Below are positions 6,465-15,053 of a stretch of 50,015 nucleotides of DNA, in pieces (the first letter of the stretch is position 1; each line of letters begins with the position of its first letter). Origin of the DNA: Eubacteriaceae bacterium (GTDB lineage Bacteria > Bacillota > Clostridia > Eubacteriales > Alkalibacteraceae); NCBI GenBank assembly GCA_003446375.1, contig DMAW01000019.1, forward strand, positions 1 to 50,015, in the 5' to 3' direction. The notes beneath the pieces were generated by a model that saw only the letters and a program-made list of their open reading frames with translations, ran no database searches and was not told the DNA's origin. A program made the position numbers and the translations under genes.

Positions 6465-8588
6465 TTATTCATCTTTGTCAACAATGGCAAAATCCACCTG
6501 TCTTAAAGGAATGCTGACCTTTGCTACTTTAACTGTGACGCCATCTCCTAATTTGAATGCTCTTTTATTTCTTTCTCCTATGAACCTATGATTTTTTTCA
6601 TCGTATATATAGTAGTCATCATCAAGATCCTGTACCCTTACAAGACCTTCGACCGTATTTTTAAGCTCTACGAAAAATCCAAATGATGCAACGCTTGATA
6701 TTATTCCATCATATTCTTCACCAAGCTTATCAGCCATATACTCGGTCTTTTTAAGATCATCTGTATCCCGTTCCGCTTTTTCAGCCAATCTTTCTCTCTG
6801 TGATGTATGGTCTGCCATTTCCTCCATACGCTTGTTGTATTTCTTTATCTTTTTTTCAGTCAGTTCATTATTAATCATCTGTCCCATTATTCTGTGTATC
6901 AAAAGGTCCGGATATCTTCGTATCGGTGAAGTAAAATGGCAATAGTACTTAGCAGCAAGACCGAAGTGCCCGATATTGTCCGGCGAATACCTTGCCTGTT
7001 GCATGGCTCTTAGAATAAGCCTGCTTAAAAAATCTTCTTCATCAGTTCCTTCTATCTGCTTGACAAGCTCCTGAATAGCAGCCGGATGGATTTCCTTTCC
7101 CTTCTTCAATGTATAACCAAAGTTTGTAAGAAAATTCCTTAATGCATCCAACTTTTCACTAGATGGATCTTCATGCACTCTGTATAGAAAAGGCAGGTTA
7201 GACCAAAACATAAATTCTGCCACCGTTTCGTTGCACACGAGCATGAATTCTTCTATGATCCTGTGGGATACAGTCCTTTCATACAATATCACATCCACAG
7301 GCTTTCCCTTATCGTCCAGTATTATTTTTGATTCCGGAAAATCAAAGTCAATGGCACCTCTTTTATCTCGGCGCTCTACTCTTAATATCTCTGCCAGTTC
7401 TTCCATCAGCTTAAAATCTTCAATGTAATCTGCATATCTCTCCAATAAGCTTTCGTCTTCACCTTTCAAAATCGCAGTCACGTCTTCATAGCTCATTCTT
7501 TCATTTATTTCTATTACAGATTTAAATATTTCGTGGTTTACTACCTTTCCCTTAGCACTTATCTCCATGACACATGTAAATGCCAGCCTATCATCTCCTG
7601 CATTTAAGCTGCAGATGCCATTTGAGAGCTTCTGCGGGAGCATAGGTATGACCCTATCTACCAAGTACACGCTGGTTGCCCTTTCGTAGGCTTCCCTATC
7701 CAAGGCTGTATTCTCCTTTACATAGTGAGTTACATCTGCAATATGTACTCCCAGCTGATAGTTTCCGTTATCAAGTTTTTTTACCGATACCGCATCATCA
7801 AGATCTTTAGCATCTTTTCCATCAATAGTTACCATCTTAACATTTCTTAAATCTCTTCTTTTTTCTGCTTCCCTAGGATCCACCTTATCGGGAACTTCAT
7901 TTAGCTCAGATAAGACTTCTGCCGGAAAATCCACGTTAAAATCGTATTCTCTTATAATTGAAAGGATTTCTATGCCTTCACTCTCTGCACTTCCAAGTAT
8001 CTCTATTATCTTGCCTTCAGGGTTTTTCTTTGGGTGCCACTGGATTATGTCGACTACGACTTTGTCTCCATTTTTTGCTCCCATGGAATCCGAGTTTGAT
8101 ATGAATATATCTTTGACGAGCTTGTCGTTATCCGGTATCACAAAGCCGAAATTCCTGCTCTTATCATAAGTGCCTACTATCTTTTGATGCCCCCGCTCTA
8201 ATATCTTGTAGATCTCGCCTTCGTCTCTTTTATCGGTCTTTTTTATGATCTTGACCAAGACCTTGTCCTTATCCAAAGCTCCATTTAAATTTGATGCGCT
8301 TACAAATATGTCGCTTCCTGTTATTGCATCCTCAGGTATTACAAAACCGAATCCTCTGGCATGGCCTTGCAAGGTGCCTTTGACGTAAAGATCTTTGGGC
8401 GGCAAGATGTACTTGCCTTTTTTATTCTTAACGACCTCGCCTTCGTTAAGCATCCTGTCCAAGAGTTTTTTGAATTCAGTCTTATCGCTTTTGTTTTTGA
8501 TATCCAGCAAAAACATAAGGTCTTTGTAGCCAAGGGGTTTATAGTTTTCGCTTTTCATTACGTTTAGAACTACGTTTTTTAATTTCAT
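6465..8588 (-). CDS. rnr: Ribonuclease R
   Basis: RNase R is a processive 3'-5' exoribonuclease of the RNB family that degrades structured RNA, including mRNAs released by trans-translation. The 707-aa protein shows a winged-helix N-terminus, two cold-shock domains (about 65-210, GHARGFGFV and KSRNFGFVIP), the RNB catalytic domain with TIDGKDAKDLDDAVSV (metal-binding aspartates) and HIADVTHYV, and a C-terminal S1 domain (about 620-700, GIISSVASFGFFVELKNTVEGLV). The chosen ATG follows GAGGAGATTAA. The neighbours smpB and ssrA act in the same pathway. Confidence 0.97.
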   Translation of the reverse strand: MKLKNVVLNVMKSENYKPLGYKDLMFLLDIKNKSDKTEFKKLLDRMLNEGEVVKNKKGKYILPPKDLYVKGTLQGHARGFGFVIPEDAITGSDIFVSASNLNGALDKDKVLVKIIKKTDKRDEGEIYKILERGHQKIVGTYDKSRNFGFVIPDNDKLVKDIFISNSDSMGAKNGDKVVVDIIQWHPKKNPEGKIIEILGSAESEGIEILSIIREYDFNVDFPAEVLSELNEVPDKVDPREAEKRRDLRNVKMVTIDGKDAKDLDDAVSVKKLDNGNYQLGVHIADVTHYVKENTALDREAYERATSVYLVDRVIPMLPQKLSNGICSLNAGDDRLAFTCVMEISAKGKVVNHEIFKSVIEINERMSYEDVTAILKGEDESLLERYADYIEDFKLMEELAEILRVERRDKRGAIDFDFPESKIILDDKGKPVDVILYERTVSHRIIEEFMLVCNETVAEFMFWSNLPFLYRVHEDPSSEKLDALRNFLTNFGYTLKKGKEIHPAAIQELVKQIEGTDEEDFLSRLILRAMQQARYSPDNIGHFGLAAKYYCHFTSPIRRYPDLLIHRIMGQMINNELTEKKIKKYNKRMEEMADHTSQRERLAEKAERDTDDLKKTEYMADKLGEEYDGIISSVASFGFFVELKNTVEGLVRVQDLDDDYYIYDEKNHRFIGERNKRAFKLGDGVTVKVAKVSIPLRQVDFAIVDKDE

Positions 8589-8633
8589 TTAATCTCCTCA
8601 TTTTGCGCCAATGCGCGATTTCTCCACTTACTT

Positions 8634-8900
8634 TCATTTAATGAAGAAGTGGTAATAAATATACAGCTGCAAGGTCAATATTACAGGTATCCCATATAAA
8701 AACAAGGGTTTCCTTACCTTATGGTGAAAAAACTGCATTCCTATAAGCGTTCCTACGCTTCCTCCCAGCACAGCTATTGCAATTAGGTTCTTTTCAGAAA
8801 TACGCCTTTTCTTTTTTAATGCAAATAGCTTGTCAAGACCCATTAATATAAAGCCAAATATATTTAAAAGCACTAAAACAATTAATTTTTCATCTATCAT
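8634..8900 (-). CDS. DUF1294 small membrane protein
   Basis: This 88-aa protein has the DUF1294 pattern: an N-terminal hydrophobic helix ending in GLDKLFALKKKRRISEKNL, then LGGSVGTLIGMQFFHHKVRKPLF and a final hydrophobic helix, so two or three membrane segments. Function is unknown. I chose the ATG at 8900 because GAGGAGAAAAAAG lies directly upstream and a promoter sits just before it. A longer frame (start 9008) would run through that promoter and lacks a ribosome binding site. It is transcribed separately, between the hppA terminator and rnr. Confidence 0.85.
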   Translation of the reverse strand: MIDEKLIVLVLLNIFGFILMGLDKLFALKKKRRISEKNLIAIAVLGGSVGTLIGMQFFHHKVRKPLFLYGIPVILTLQLYIYYHFFIK

Positions 8901-8919
8901 CTTTTTTCTCCTCAATTTC

Positions 8920-8948
8920 ATTTTAACATAGAGCGGATACTCAGTAAA
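8920..8948 (-). promoter_or_regulatory. Promoter upstream of the DUF1294 gene
   Basis: On the minus strand TTTACT (8943-8948), a 17-base spacer and TAAAAT (8920-8925), about 20 bases before the DUF1294 ATG. It probably also feeds rnr and smpB downstream, since no terminator was seen between them. Confidence 0.6.
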
Positions 8949-8990
8949 ACAAAGAATCTTTGCTTTGCTCAAAATCCGTCGCTTAAGAAT

Positions 8991-9019
8991 ATAAAAAGCC
9001 GCAGGCAAATACCTGCGGC
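8991..9019 (-). terminator. Terminator after hppA
   Basis: Minus-strand hairpin GCCGCAGG-TATTTG-CCTGCGGC followed by TTTTTAT, eight bases after the hppA stop codon. Confidence 0.9.
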
Positions 9020-9026
9020 AGTGTGA

Positions 9027-11009
9027 TTACATAAACAATGGTGCGAACACCAACGATACAATTGTCATCAATTTGATCAGGATATTTATTGAAGGACCGG
9101 AAGTATCCTTGTATGGATCTCCTACAGTGTCTCCAACTACAGCGGCTTTATGGGCTTCGCTTCCCTTTCCGCCGTGAGCTCCGCCTTCGATGTACTTCTT
9201 GGCATTATCCCATGCTCCACCGGAGTTAGCCATCTGAATCGCCATAAGAACACCGGATACCAAAGCACCTGCCAAAAGACCCCCAAGAGCTTCGCTTCCA
9301 AGCAAAAGCCCGGTAGCTAAAGGCAGAAGAACCGCTAAAAGTCCCGGAATTACCATCTGCTTAAGTGCAGCAGTAGTCGAAATATCAACACAAGTTGCAT
9401 AATCCGGCTTTCCTGTTCCCTCCATGATTCCAGGAATCGTCTTGAACTGTCTTCTTACTTCTTCGATCATCTGATTTGCTGCAGAACCTACAGCCTCCAT
9501 AGTAAGAGCCGAGAACAAATACGGTGCAGCCGCACCTAAAAACAATCCTGCAATTACAAAAGGATCAAGAAGGTCAATCTTTGAAAGATTGACAGCCTGA
9601 GAATACGATGCAAACAGTGCGAGAGCAGTAAGCGCCGCAGATCCTATTGCAAAGCCTTTTCCGATTGCAGCAGTAGTGTTTCCAACTGCATCAAGCTTAT
9701 CTGTGATTCCCCTTACTTCCTTAGGAAGTCCGGCCATTTCCGCAATACCGCCGGCATTGTCAGAAATAGGTCCATACGCATCCACCGCTATGGTGATGCC
9801 TACTACTGAAAGCATTCCTACGGCTGCAAGAGCTATACCGTAAAGGCCTGCAAACTGATAAGAAACCAGTATCGCAATAACAATCCCCAATATAGGAAGT
9901 GCCGTAGAGTACATTCCAACAGCTAGTCCGCTTATGATAGTAGTCGCCGGTCCAGTTTCAGATTGCTGTGCAATCTTTTTTACCGACTTGTATTCTTCAG
10001 AAGTATAAACCTCGGTGATCTGTCCAATAGCTATTCCAACCACCAATCCTGCAATGATTGCTACGAATTCTCCTGTTCCAGCGCTTTCGCTAACATCTGC
10101 AAGGAAGTACTTGCTTAAGAAGAACGCAACAGCTACCATTATTATTCCGCTTACGTATGTCGCATTTTTAAGTGCTTTATGAGGATCAGTTCCCTCATCA
10201 CCCTTGACAAAGAAAGTACCTACGATAGAAGCCAAAATTCCTACAGCAGCTAAAATCACAGGGAACAAGACTCCGTTTATTCCATATGCCAAGGCGCCTA
10301 ATGTGATAGCAGATATTATAGAACCTACGTATGACTCGAAAAGGTCCGATCCCATTCCCGCAACATCGCCTACGTTGTCTCCAACGTTATCAGCTATAAC
10401 AGCAGGATTTCTCGGATCATCTTCGGGTATTCCCGCTTCAACCTTACCTACCAGGTCAGCTCCTACATCGGCAGCTTTAGTATAGATTCCGCCACCTACA
10501 CGTCCGAAAAGCGCAATCGATGATGCACCAAGTCCAAATCCTGTTATGATAGTAGGGTCTTCAAAAATGATATAAAGTCCGCTTACTCCTAAAATTCCAA
10601 GACCTACAACGCTCATGCCCATTACGGCACCGCCGGAAAAAGCTACGCTTAAAGCCTTGTTCATGCCTGATGTCCTAGCTGCGTTGGCAGTCCTTACATT
10701 GGCTTTTGTAGCGACCTTCATGCCGAAAAATCCGGCCAAAACTGAAAAAAGCGCACCAATAAGAAAAGAAATGGCGGTTTTTACTCCAAGTCCAGGCGTA
10801 AAAGTTAAAACAATAAACAATACCACAACAAAAATCGCGATGGACTTATACTCTCTTCTTAGGAATGCCATTGCTCCCTCTTGAATGTAAGATGCGATTT
10901 CTTTCATCCTGTCTGTTCCCTCGTCAACTTTGTTTACCTTTGCAGAAAGATAAGCGGCAAACGCAAGCGCGACGACTCCCACAACAGGGGCTAAGTACAA
11001 TAACTCCAT
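9027..11009 (-). CDS. hppA: Membrane-bound ion-pumping pyrophosphatase
   Basis: This enzyme splits pyrophosphate and pumps H+ or Na+ across the membrane. The 660-aa protein has about 16 hydrophobic helices and the signature substrate-site motifs: DVGADLVGKVEAGIPEDDPRNP, DNVGDNVGDVAGMGSDLFESY and, near the C-terminus, GDTVGDPYKDTSGPS. The segment GNTTAAIGKG has Ala where K+-independent enzymes have Lys, which by family rules indicates the K+-dependent class. Whether it pumps Na+ or H+ cannot be settled by eye. It follows secG by 33 bases and shares its promoter. hppA is not normally part of the secG-rnr-smpB-ssrA cluster, so it is an insertion into that gene order. In an anaerobe it would recover energy from biosynthetic pyrophosphate. 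Confidence 0.97.
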   Translation of the reverse strand: MELLYLAPVVGVVALAFAAYLSAKVNKVDEGTDRMKEIASYIQEGAMAFLRREYKSIAIFVVVLFIVLTFTPGLGVKTAISFLIGALFSVLAGFFGMKVATKANVRTANAARTSGMNKALSVAFSGGAVMGMSVVGLGILGVSGLYIIFEDPTIITGFGLGASSIALFGRVGGGIYTKAADVGADLVGKVEAGIPEDDPRNPAVIADNVGDNVGDVAGMGSDLFESYVGSIISAITLGALAYGINGVLFPVILAAVGILASIVGTFFVKGDEGTDPHKALKNATYVSGIIMVAVAFFLSKYFLADVSESAGTGEFVAIIAGLVVGIAIGQITEVYTSEEYKSVKKIAQQSETGPATTIISGLAVGMYSTALPILGIVIAILVSYQFAGLYGIALAAVGMLSVVGITIAVDAYGPISDNAGGIAEMAGLPKEVRGITDKLDAVGNTTAAIGKGFAIGSAALTALALFASYSQAVNLSKIDLLDPFVIAGLFLGAAAPYLFSALTMEAVGSAANQMIEEVRRQFKTIPGIMEGTGKPDYATCVDISTTAALKQMVIPGLLAVLLPLATGLLLGSEALGGLLAGALVSGVLMAIQMANSGGAWDNAKKYIEGGAHGGKGSEAHKAAVVGDTVGDPYKDTSGPSINILIKLMTIVSLVFAPLFM

Positions 11010-11041
11010 TGTGTTAATTTCCTCCTTTAGATATATACCTT

Positions 11042-11272
11042 TTATTTAATTAAAGAAAATAAAAATGCCGATAACATAAAAACAACTGCAGAAACGGTTG
11101 TCGCTTTTTCAAGCATCGCTTCATAGCCTTTGGCCTTTTTCTTGCCAAACAGACTTTCTGCACCACCTGCAATCGAGCCTGACAATCCAGCGCTTTTTCC
11201 CGGTTGAAGCAAGATGCTTGCAATCAATACGATGCTGGAAATAATAATAAGTGCGATCATTAATTTATCCAT
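11042..11272 (-). CDS. secG: Preprotein translocase subunit SecG
   Basis: SecG is the small auxiliary subunit of the SecYEG channel. The 76-aa protein has two membrane helices (about 4-22 and 54-74) separated by the typical loop LLQPGKSAGLSGSIAGGAESLFGKKKAKG. Length and motif fit the family. The ATG follows GGGGAGG. It is first in its transcript, with a promoter just upstream, and is followed by hppA. Confidence 0.95.
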   Translation of the reverse strand: MDKLMIALIIISSIVLIASILLQPGKSAGLSGSIAGGAESLFGKKKAKGYEAMLEKATTVSAVVFMLSAFLFSLIK

Positions 11273-11304
11273 GTTTTTTACCTCCCCAAATGGTTAACAT
11301 ATGT

Positions 11305-11333
11305 ATTGTAACACAGTCTTATGGGAATATCAA
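11305..11333 (-). promoter_or_regulatory. Promoter for secG-hppA
   Basis: Minus-strand TTGATA (11328-11333), a 17-base spacer and TACAAT (11305-11310), about 30 bases upstream of the secG ATG. Confidence 0.8.
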
Positions 11334-11379
11334 TTTTATTTTGTAAAATTCTCATAGAAATCAGTATGTCACATTGCAT

Positions 11380-11409
11380 AAAACAGGCGCCCTATTGTAG
11401 AGCGCCCAG
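11380..11409 (-). terminator. Terminator after eno
   Basis: Minus-strand hairpin with arms GGGCGC and GCGCC, extended by wobble pairs, followed by TTTTAT about 11 bases beyond the eno stop. It closes the glycolytic operon. Confidence 0.75.
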
Positions 11410-11419
11410 GTTCAATGTG

Positions 11420-12709
11420 TTACTTCTTAAGGTTGTAAAAAGTCTTTATTCCATCATATTGAGCAGATTCCCAAAGTTCTTCTTCGATTCTAAGAAGTTG
11501 GTTGTATTTTACTACCCTGTCAGTTCTGGAAGGAGCTCCTGTTTTGATTTGCCCAGCATTTACAGCTACTACTAAGTCGGCAATAGTGCAGTCTTCAGTT
11601 TCGCCTGATCTATGAGAAACTACTGCAGTATACCCTGCTTTCTTAGCCATTTCAATAGAATCTAGAGTTTCAGTAAGTGTACCGATTTGGTTTACTTTTA
11701 CAAGGATTGAGTTTGCGACTCCCATTTCAATTCCCTTAGCAAGTCTCTCAGTGTTTGTTACAAACAAATCGTCTCCTACAAGCTGTACTTTGCTTCCAAG
11801 CTTATCAGTCATAAGCTTCCAGCCTTCCCAGTCGTCCTCTGAAAGTCCATCTTCGATTGAGATAATTGGATATTTTTCAATCATTGCATCGTAGAATGCA
11901 ACCATTTCTTCAGCAGTCTTTACGACTCCTTCGCCTTCGAGATGGTATTTTCCGTCTTCCTTGAACATTTCAGTAGCAGCAACGTCCATTGCAAGGCACA
12001 CTTCTTCACCCGGCTTGTATCCTGCTGCTTCAATAGCTTCGATTATAACTTGTAGAGCTTCTTCATTTGAAGTAAGGTTAGGAGCAAATCCACCTTCATC
12101 ACCTACTGCAGTGTTAAGTCCTTTTCCTCCCAGCACTTTCTTTAGGCTGTGGAAAATCTCAGCACACATTCTAAGAGCTTCTCTAAAAGAGTCTGCACCT
12201 ACAGGCATGACCATGAATTCCTGGATGTCTACGTTGTTGTCAGCATGCTCTCCACCGTTTATGATGTTCATCATAGGAACAGGAAGCTTCTTAGCGTTGA
12301 TTCCGCCTATATATTGATAAAGTGACATTCCAAGAGCTTCAGCAGCAGCTCTTGCAACAGCCATAGATACTCCCAAAATAGCGTTTGCGCCTAGCTTTCC
12401 TTTGTTTGGAGTTCCATCAAGCTCTATCATAAGGTTGTCTATTGCTACCTGGTCTAAAGCATTAAGTCCGATAAGCTCAGGAGCTATAACATCATTTACA
12501 TTTTCTACTGCCTTTAAAACACCTTTTCCAAGATATCTTCCTTTGTCTCCATCTCTTAATTCAACAGCTTCGAAAGCTCCTGTAGATGCTCCTGAAGGCA
12601 CTGCTGCTCTTCCTATTACTCCGCACTCAAGCGCAACTTCAACCTCAACAGTCGGGTTTCCTCTCGAGTCTAGAATTTCTCTTGCATAAACATCATTGAT
12701 AATAGTCAT
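11420..12709 (-). CDS. eno: Enolase
   Basis: Enolase converts 2-phosphoglycerate to phosphoenolpyruvate. The 429-aa protein is full length and shows the N-terminal DSRGNPTVEVEV, GAILGVSMA-like GANAILGVSMAVARA, EFMVMPVGA, GDEGGFAPNL, catalytic-loop SIEDGLSEDDW, QLVGDDLFVTN, catalytic Lys in ILVKVNQIGTLTE and VSHRSGETED. Two Mg2+ ions bind the Asp/Glu cluster of the barrel. It is the last gene of the operon, 27 bases after gpmI. Confidence 0.98.
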   Translation of the reverse strand: MTIINDVYAREILDSRGNPTVEVEVALECGVIGRAAVPSGASTGAFEAVELRDGDKGRYLGKGVLKAVENVNDVIAPELIGLNALDQVAIDNLMIELDGTPNKGKLGANAILGVSMAVARAAAEALGMSLYQYIGGINAKKLPVPMMNIINGGEHADNNVDIQEFMVMPVGADSFREALRMCAEIFHSLKKVLGGKGLNTAVGDEGGFAPNLTSNEEALQVIIEAIEAAGYKPGEEVCLAMDVAATEMFKEDGKYHLEGEGVVKTAEEMVAFYDAMIEKYPIISIEDGLSEDDWEGWKLMTDKLGSKVQLVGDDLFVTNTERLAKGIEMGVANSILVKVNQIGTLTETLDSIEMAKKAGYTAVVSHRSGETEDCTIADLVVAVNAGQIKTGAPSRTDRVVKYNQLLRIEEELWESAQYDGIKTFYNLKK

Positions 12710-12736
12710 TTTTAAAAATCTCCCTTCAAATTATAA

Positions 12737-14263
12737 TTATTTAATGAGTAAAGATTCACCTGTCATCTCTGCAGGTTTATCCATTCCTTGCAATTCAAGG
12801 ATGGTAGGGGCGAGATCCGCCAGCTTGCCATCTTTTAGCTTCAAACTGTCGTTGCCATATAGAATGCATTTGACAGGATTTGTCGTGTGTGCTGTAAATA
12901 CCTCTTTTGTTTCAGGGTCGATCATCTGCTCCGCATTACCGTGGTCTGCAGTAATAAGGGCCACTCCACCTTTTTTCTCTATAGCTTTTAGAGTTCTTCC
13001 AAGGCACTCATCAACAGTCTCTACAGCTTTTACTGCCGCTTCGAAAACACCAGTATGTCCTACCATGTCGCAGTTGGCGTAGTTTAAGACAATCAGTGAG
13101 TAATCATTGTTTTCAATTGCCTCTTCTATTTTATCCGTAACCTCATAAGCGCTCATTTCCGGTTTTAAGTCATATGTAGCAACCTTTGGAGAAGGAACCA
13201 ATATTCTATCTTCTAGAGGATATTCCTTTTCCACTCCACCATTAAAGAAATAGGTTACGTGAGCGTACTTTTCAGTCTCTGCAATCCTAAGCTGCTTTAG
13301 TCCCTTATTGCTCATGTATTCTCCCAGAGTATTTGAAATGCTTTGGGGTTTAAATGCTACCTCAAGGTTTTCCAAGGATTTTTCGTACAGAGTCATTGTA
13401 ACTGTAGCAAGGTTTACAAACCCTTTACTTCTTTTAAATCCATCAAAATTTTCCTCAGTAAGAACTCTGGTCATCTGTCTTGCTCTGTCAGGCCTAAAGT
13501 TAAAGAATATGACTGAATCATTTTCGTCAATCGTAACTCTAGGCTTGCCGTCCTTTACTATTACCGTAGGCATTACGAACTCATCTGTAACACCTTCTTC
13601 ATACGAAGCTTCTATCGCCTTTACGGGACAGTCAAATTCCCTGCCGGTTCCAGTCGCCATTGCTTCATAAGCCTTTTCGACCCTTTCCCATCTGTTGTCA
13701 CGATCCATGGCATAGTATCTTCCGGAAACCGTTGCAACTTTTCCGGCACCGATTTCCTTCATTTTTTCTACTAATTCTTTTACATATCCAAGCCCACTGT
13801 TCGGAGGGGTGTCTCTCCCGTCAAGAAAGCAGTGTACGTACACCTTTTCCAGCCCCTTTTTCTTTGCCAATTCAAGCAACGCATAAAGGTGAGTGTTGTG
13901 GCTGTGAACGCCTCCGTCAGATACAAGCCCCATCAAGTGAAGGGCTGAATCATTCTTAATAGCATTGTCAACTGCATTGTTGAGTGCGACATTTTCAAAA
14001 AAATCTCCGTCTTTTATGGACTTAGTAATTCTAGTAAGTTCTTGGTATACGATTCTTCCCGCACCGATATTCAAGTGTCCTACTTCGGAATTTCCCATTT
14101 GACCCTCCGGAAGCCCTACGTCCATTCCACTGCACTTTACAAATGAATGTGGTTTTTCGTTCCAAAGCTTGTCCAAAACAGGTGTATTGGCTGCAACTGT
14201 AGCATTGCCTTCCGTATAATTAGAATATCCGTATCCGTCAAGAATTATTAAAGCTGTAAGCAT
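12737..14263 (-). CDS. gpmI: 2,3-bisphosphoglycerate-independent phosphoglycerate mutase
   Basis: It interconverts 3- and 2-phosphoglycerate through a phosphoserine intermediate and needs Mn2+. The 508-aa protein belongs to the alkaline phosphatase superfamily. The N-terminus LIILDGYGYS binds metal, the catalytic Ser is in GQMGNSEVGHLNIGAGR, and SDGGVHSH, HCFLDGRDTPP, RYYAMDRD and the late metal ligands NYANCDMVGHTG and ALITADHGNAE follow. It lies between tpiA and eno with short spacings, so it is part of the lower glycolytic operon. Confidence 0.98.
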   Translation of the reverse strand: MLTALIILDGYGYSNYTEGNATVAANTPVLDKLWNEKPHSFVKCSGMDVGLPEGQMGNSEVGHLNIGAGRIVYQELTRITKSIKDGDFFENVALNNAVDNAIKNDSALHLMGLVSDGGVHSHNTHLYALLELAKKKGLEKVYVHCFLDGRDTPPNSGLGYVKELVEKMKEIGAGKVATVSGRYYAMDRDNRWERVEKAYEAMATGTGREFDCPVKAIEASYEEGVTDEFVMPTVIVKDGKPRVTIDENDSVIFFNFRPDRARQMTRVLTEENFDGFKRSKGFVNLATVTMTLYEKSLENLEVAFKPQSISNTLGEYMSNKGLKQLRIAETEKYAHVTYFFNGGVEKEYPLEDRILVPSPKVATYDLKPEMSAYEVTDKIEEAIENNDYSLIVLNYANCDMVGHTGVFEAAVKAVETVDECLGRTLKAIEKKGGVALITADHGNAEQMIDPETKEVFTAHTTNPVKCILYGNDSLKLKDGKLADLAPTILELQGMDKPAEMTGESLLIK

Positions 14264-14284
14264 TGTTCTTCCTCCTTGATACGC

Positions 14285-15034
14285 TTAGCTGCCGAAATTT
14301 ACTATGCTTGCAAAATCTTCTTTCAAGCTCGCTCCTCCGACCAAAGCGCCGTCAATGTTTTCCATTCCCATCAATTCGTCTACATTTGAAGCATTGACGC
14401 TGCCGCCGTATTGTATTCTAACCTTTTGGGCAGTTTCAGTGTCATATAGCTTTTCAACAGTCTCTCTTACCCAGCCGCAGACTTCCTCTGCTTGTTGGCT
14501 GCTAGCCGTCTTGCCTGTTCCGATTGCCCATATAGGCTCGTATGCTATGACAGCTTCTTGAGCATCTTTTGCTTTTACATCTTTAAATGCCGCGACAACT
14601 TGGTCTGTTACTACTTTTTTCTGAATATCGGCCTCACGTTGCTCCAAAGACTCCCCTACGCAAACTATGGGAACAAGACCTTCGGCTATTGCCTTTAATA
14701 GCTTTTTATTCACGGTGTCATCTGTCTCATTAAAGTATTCTCTTCTTTCAGAGTGTCCTATTATAACGTATTTTGCCCCTGCTTCCAATAGCATCTGTGC
14801 ACTGATTTCTCCGGTGTAAGCACCACAATCTGCCCAATGCATGTTTTGAGCCCCTACGCCGATGTTGCTTCCTTCAAGCTTTTCTACAGCTGTTGCCAAT
14901 GAAGTAAACGTAGGACAAACTACTACTTCTACCTTGTCAGTATCAATTTTGTCTTTAAGCATGGCAATAAGTGCCTTTGCCTCTTCGGCAGTTTTATTCA
15001 TTTTCCAGTTACCTGCAATAATCGGTTTTCTCAA
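14285..15034 (-). CDS. tpiA: Triosephosphate isomerase
   Basis: It interconverts dihydroxyacetone phosphate and glyceraldehyde 3-phosphate. The barrel enzyme shows substrate Lys in NWKMNK, catalytic His in GHSERR, catalytic Glu in AYEPIWAIGTG, and IQYGGSVN and GALVGGASL for phosphate binding. I chose the TTG at 15034, giving 249 aa: GAGGAGG lies eight bases before it and the product then begins RKPIIAGNWK like its relatives. An ATG at 15067 would add 11 residues and overlap pgk without a ribosome binding site. It follows pgk by 19 bases in the operon. Confidence 0.96.
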   Translation of the reverse strand: MRKPIIAGNWKMNKTAEEAKALIAMLKDKIDTDKVEVVVCPTFTSLATAVEKLEGSNIGVGAQNMHWADCGAYTGEISAQMLLEAGAKYVIIGHSERREYFNETDDTVNKKLLKAIAEGLVPIVCVGESLEQREADIQKKVVTDQVVAAFKDVKAKDAQEAVIAYEPIWAIGTGKTASSQQAEEVCGWVRETVEKLYDTETAQKVRIQYGGSVNASNVDELMGMENIDGALVGGASLKEDFASIVNFGS

Positions 15035-15053
15035 ATGGATATCCTCCTCTTGT

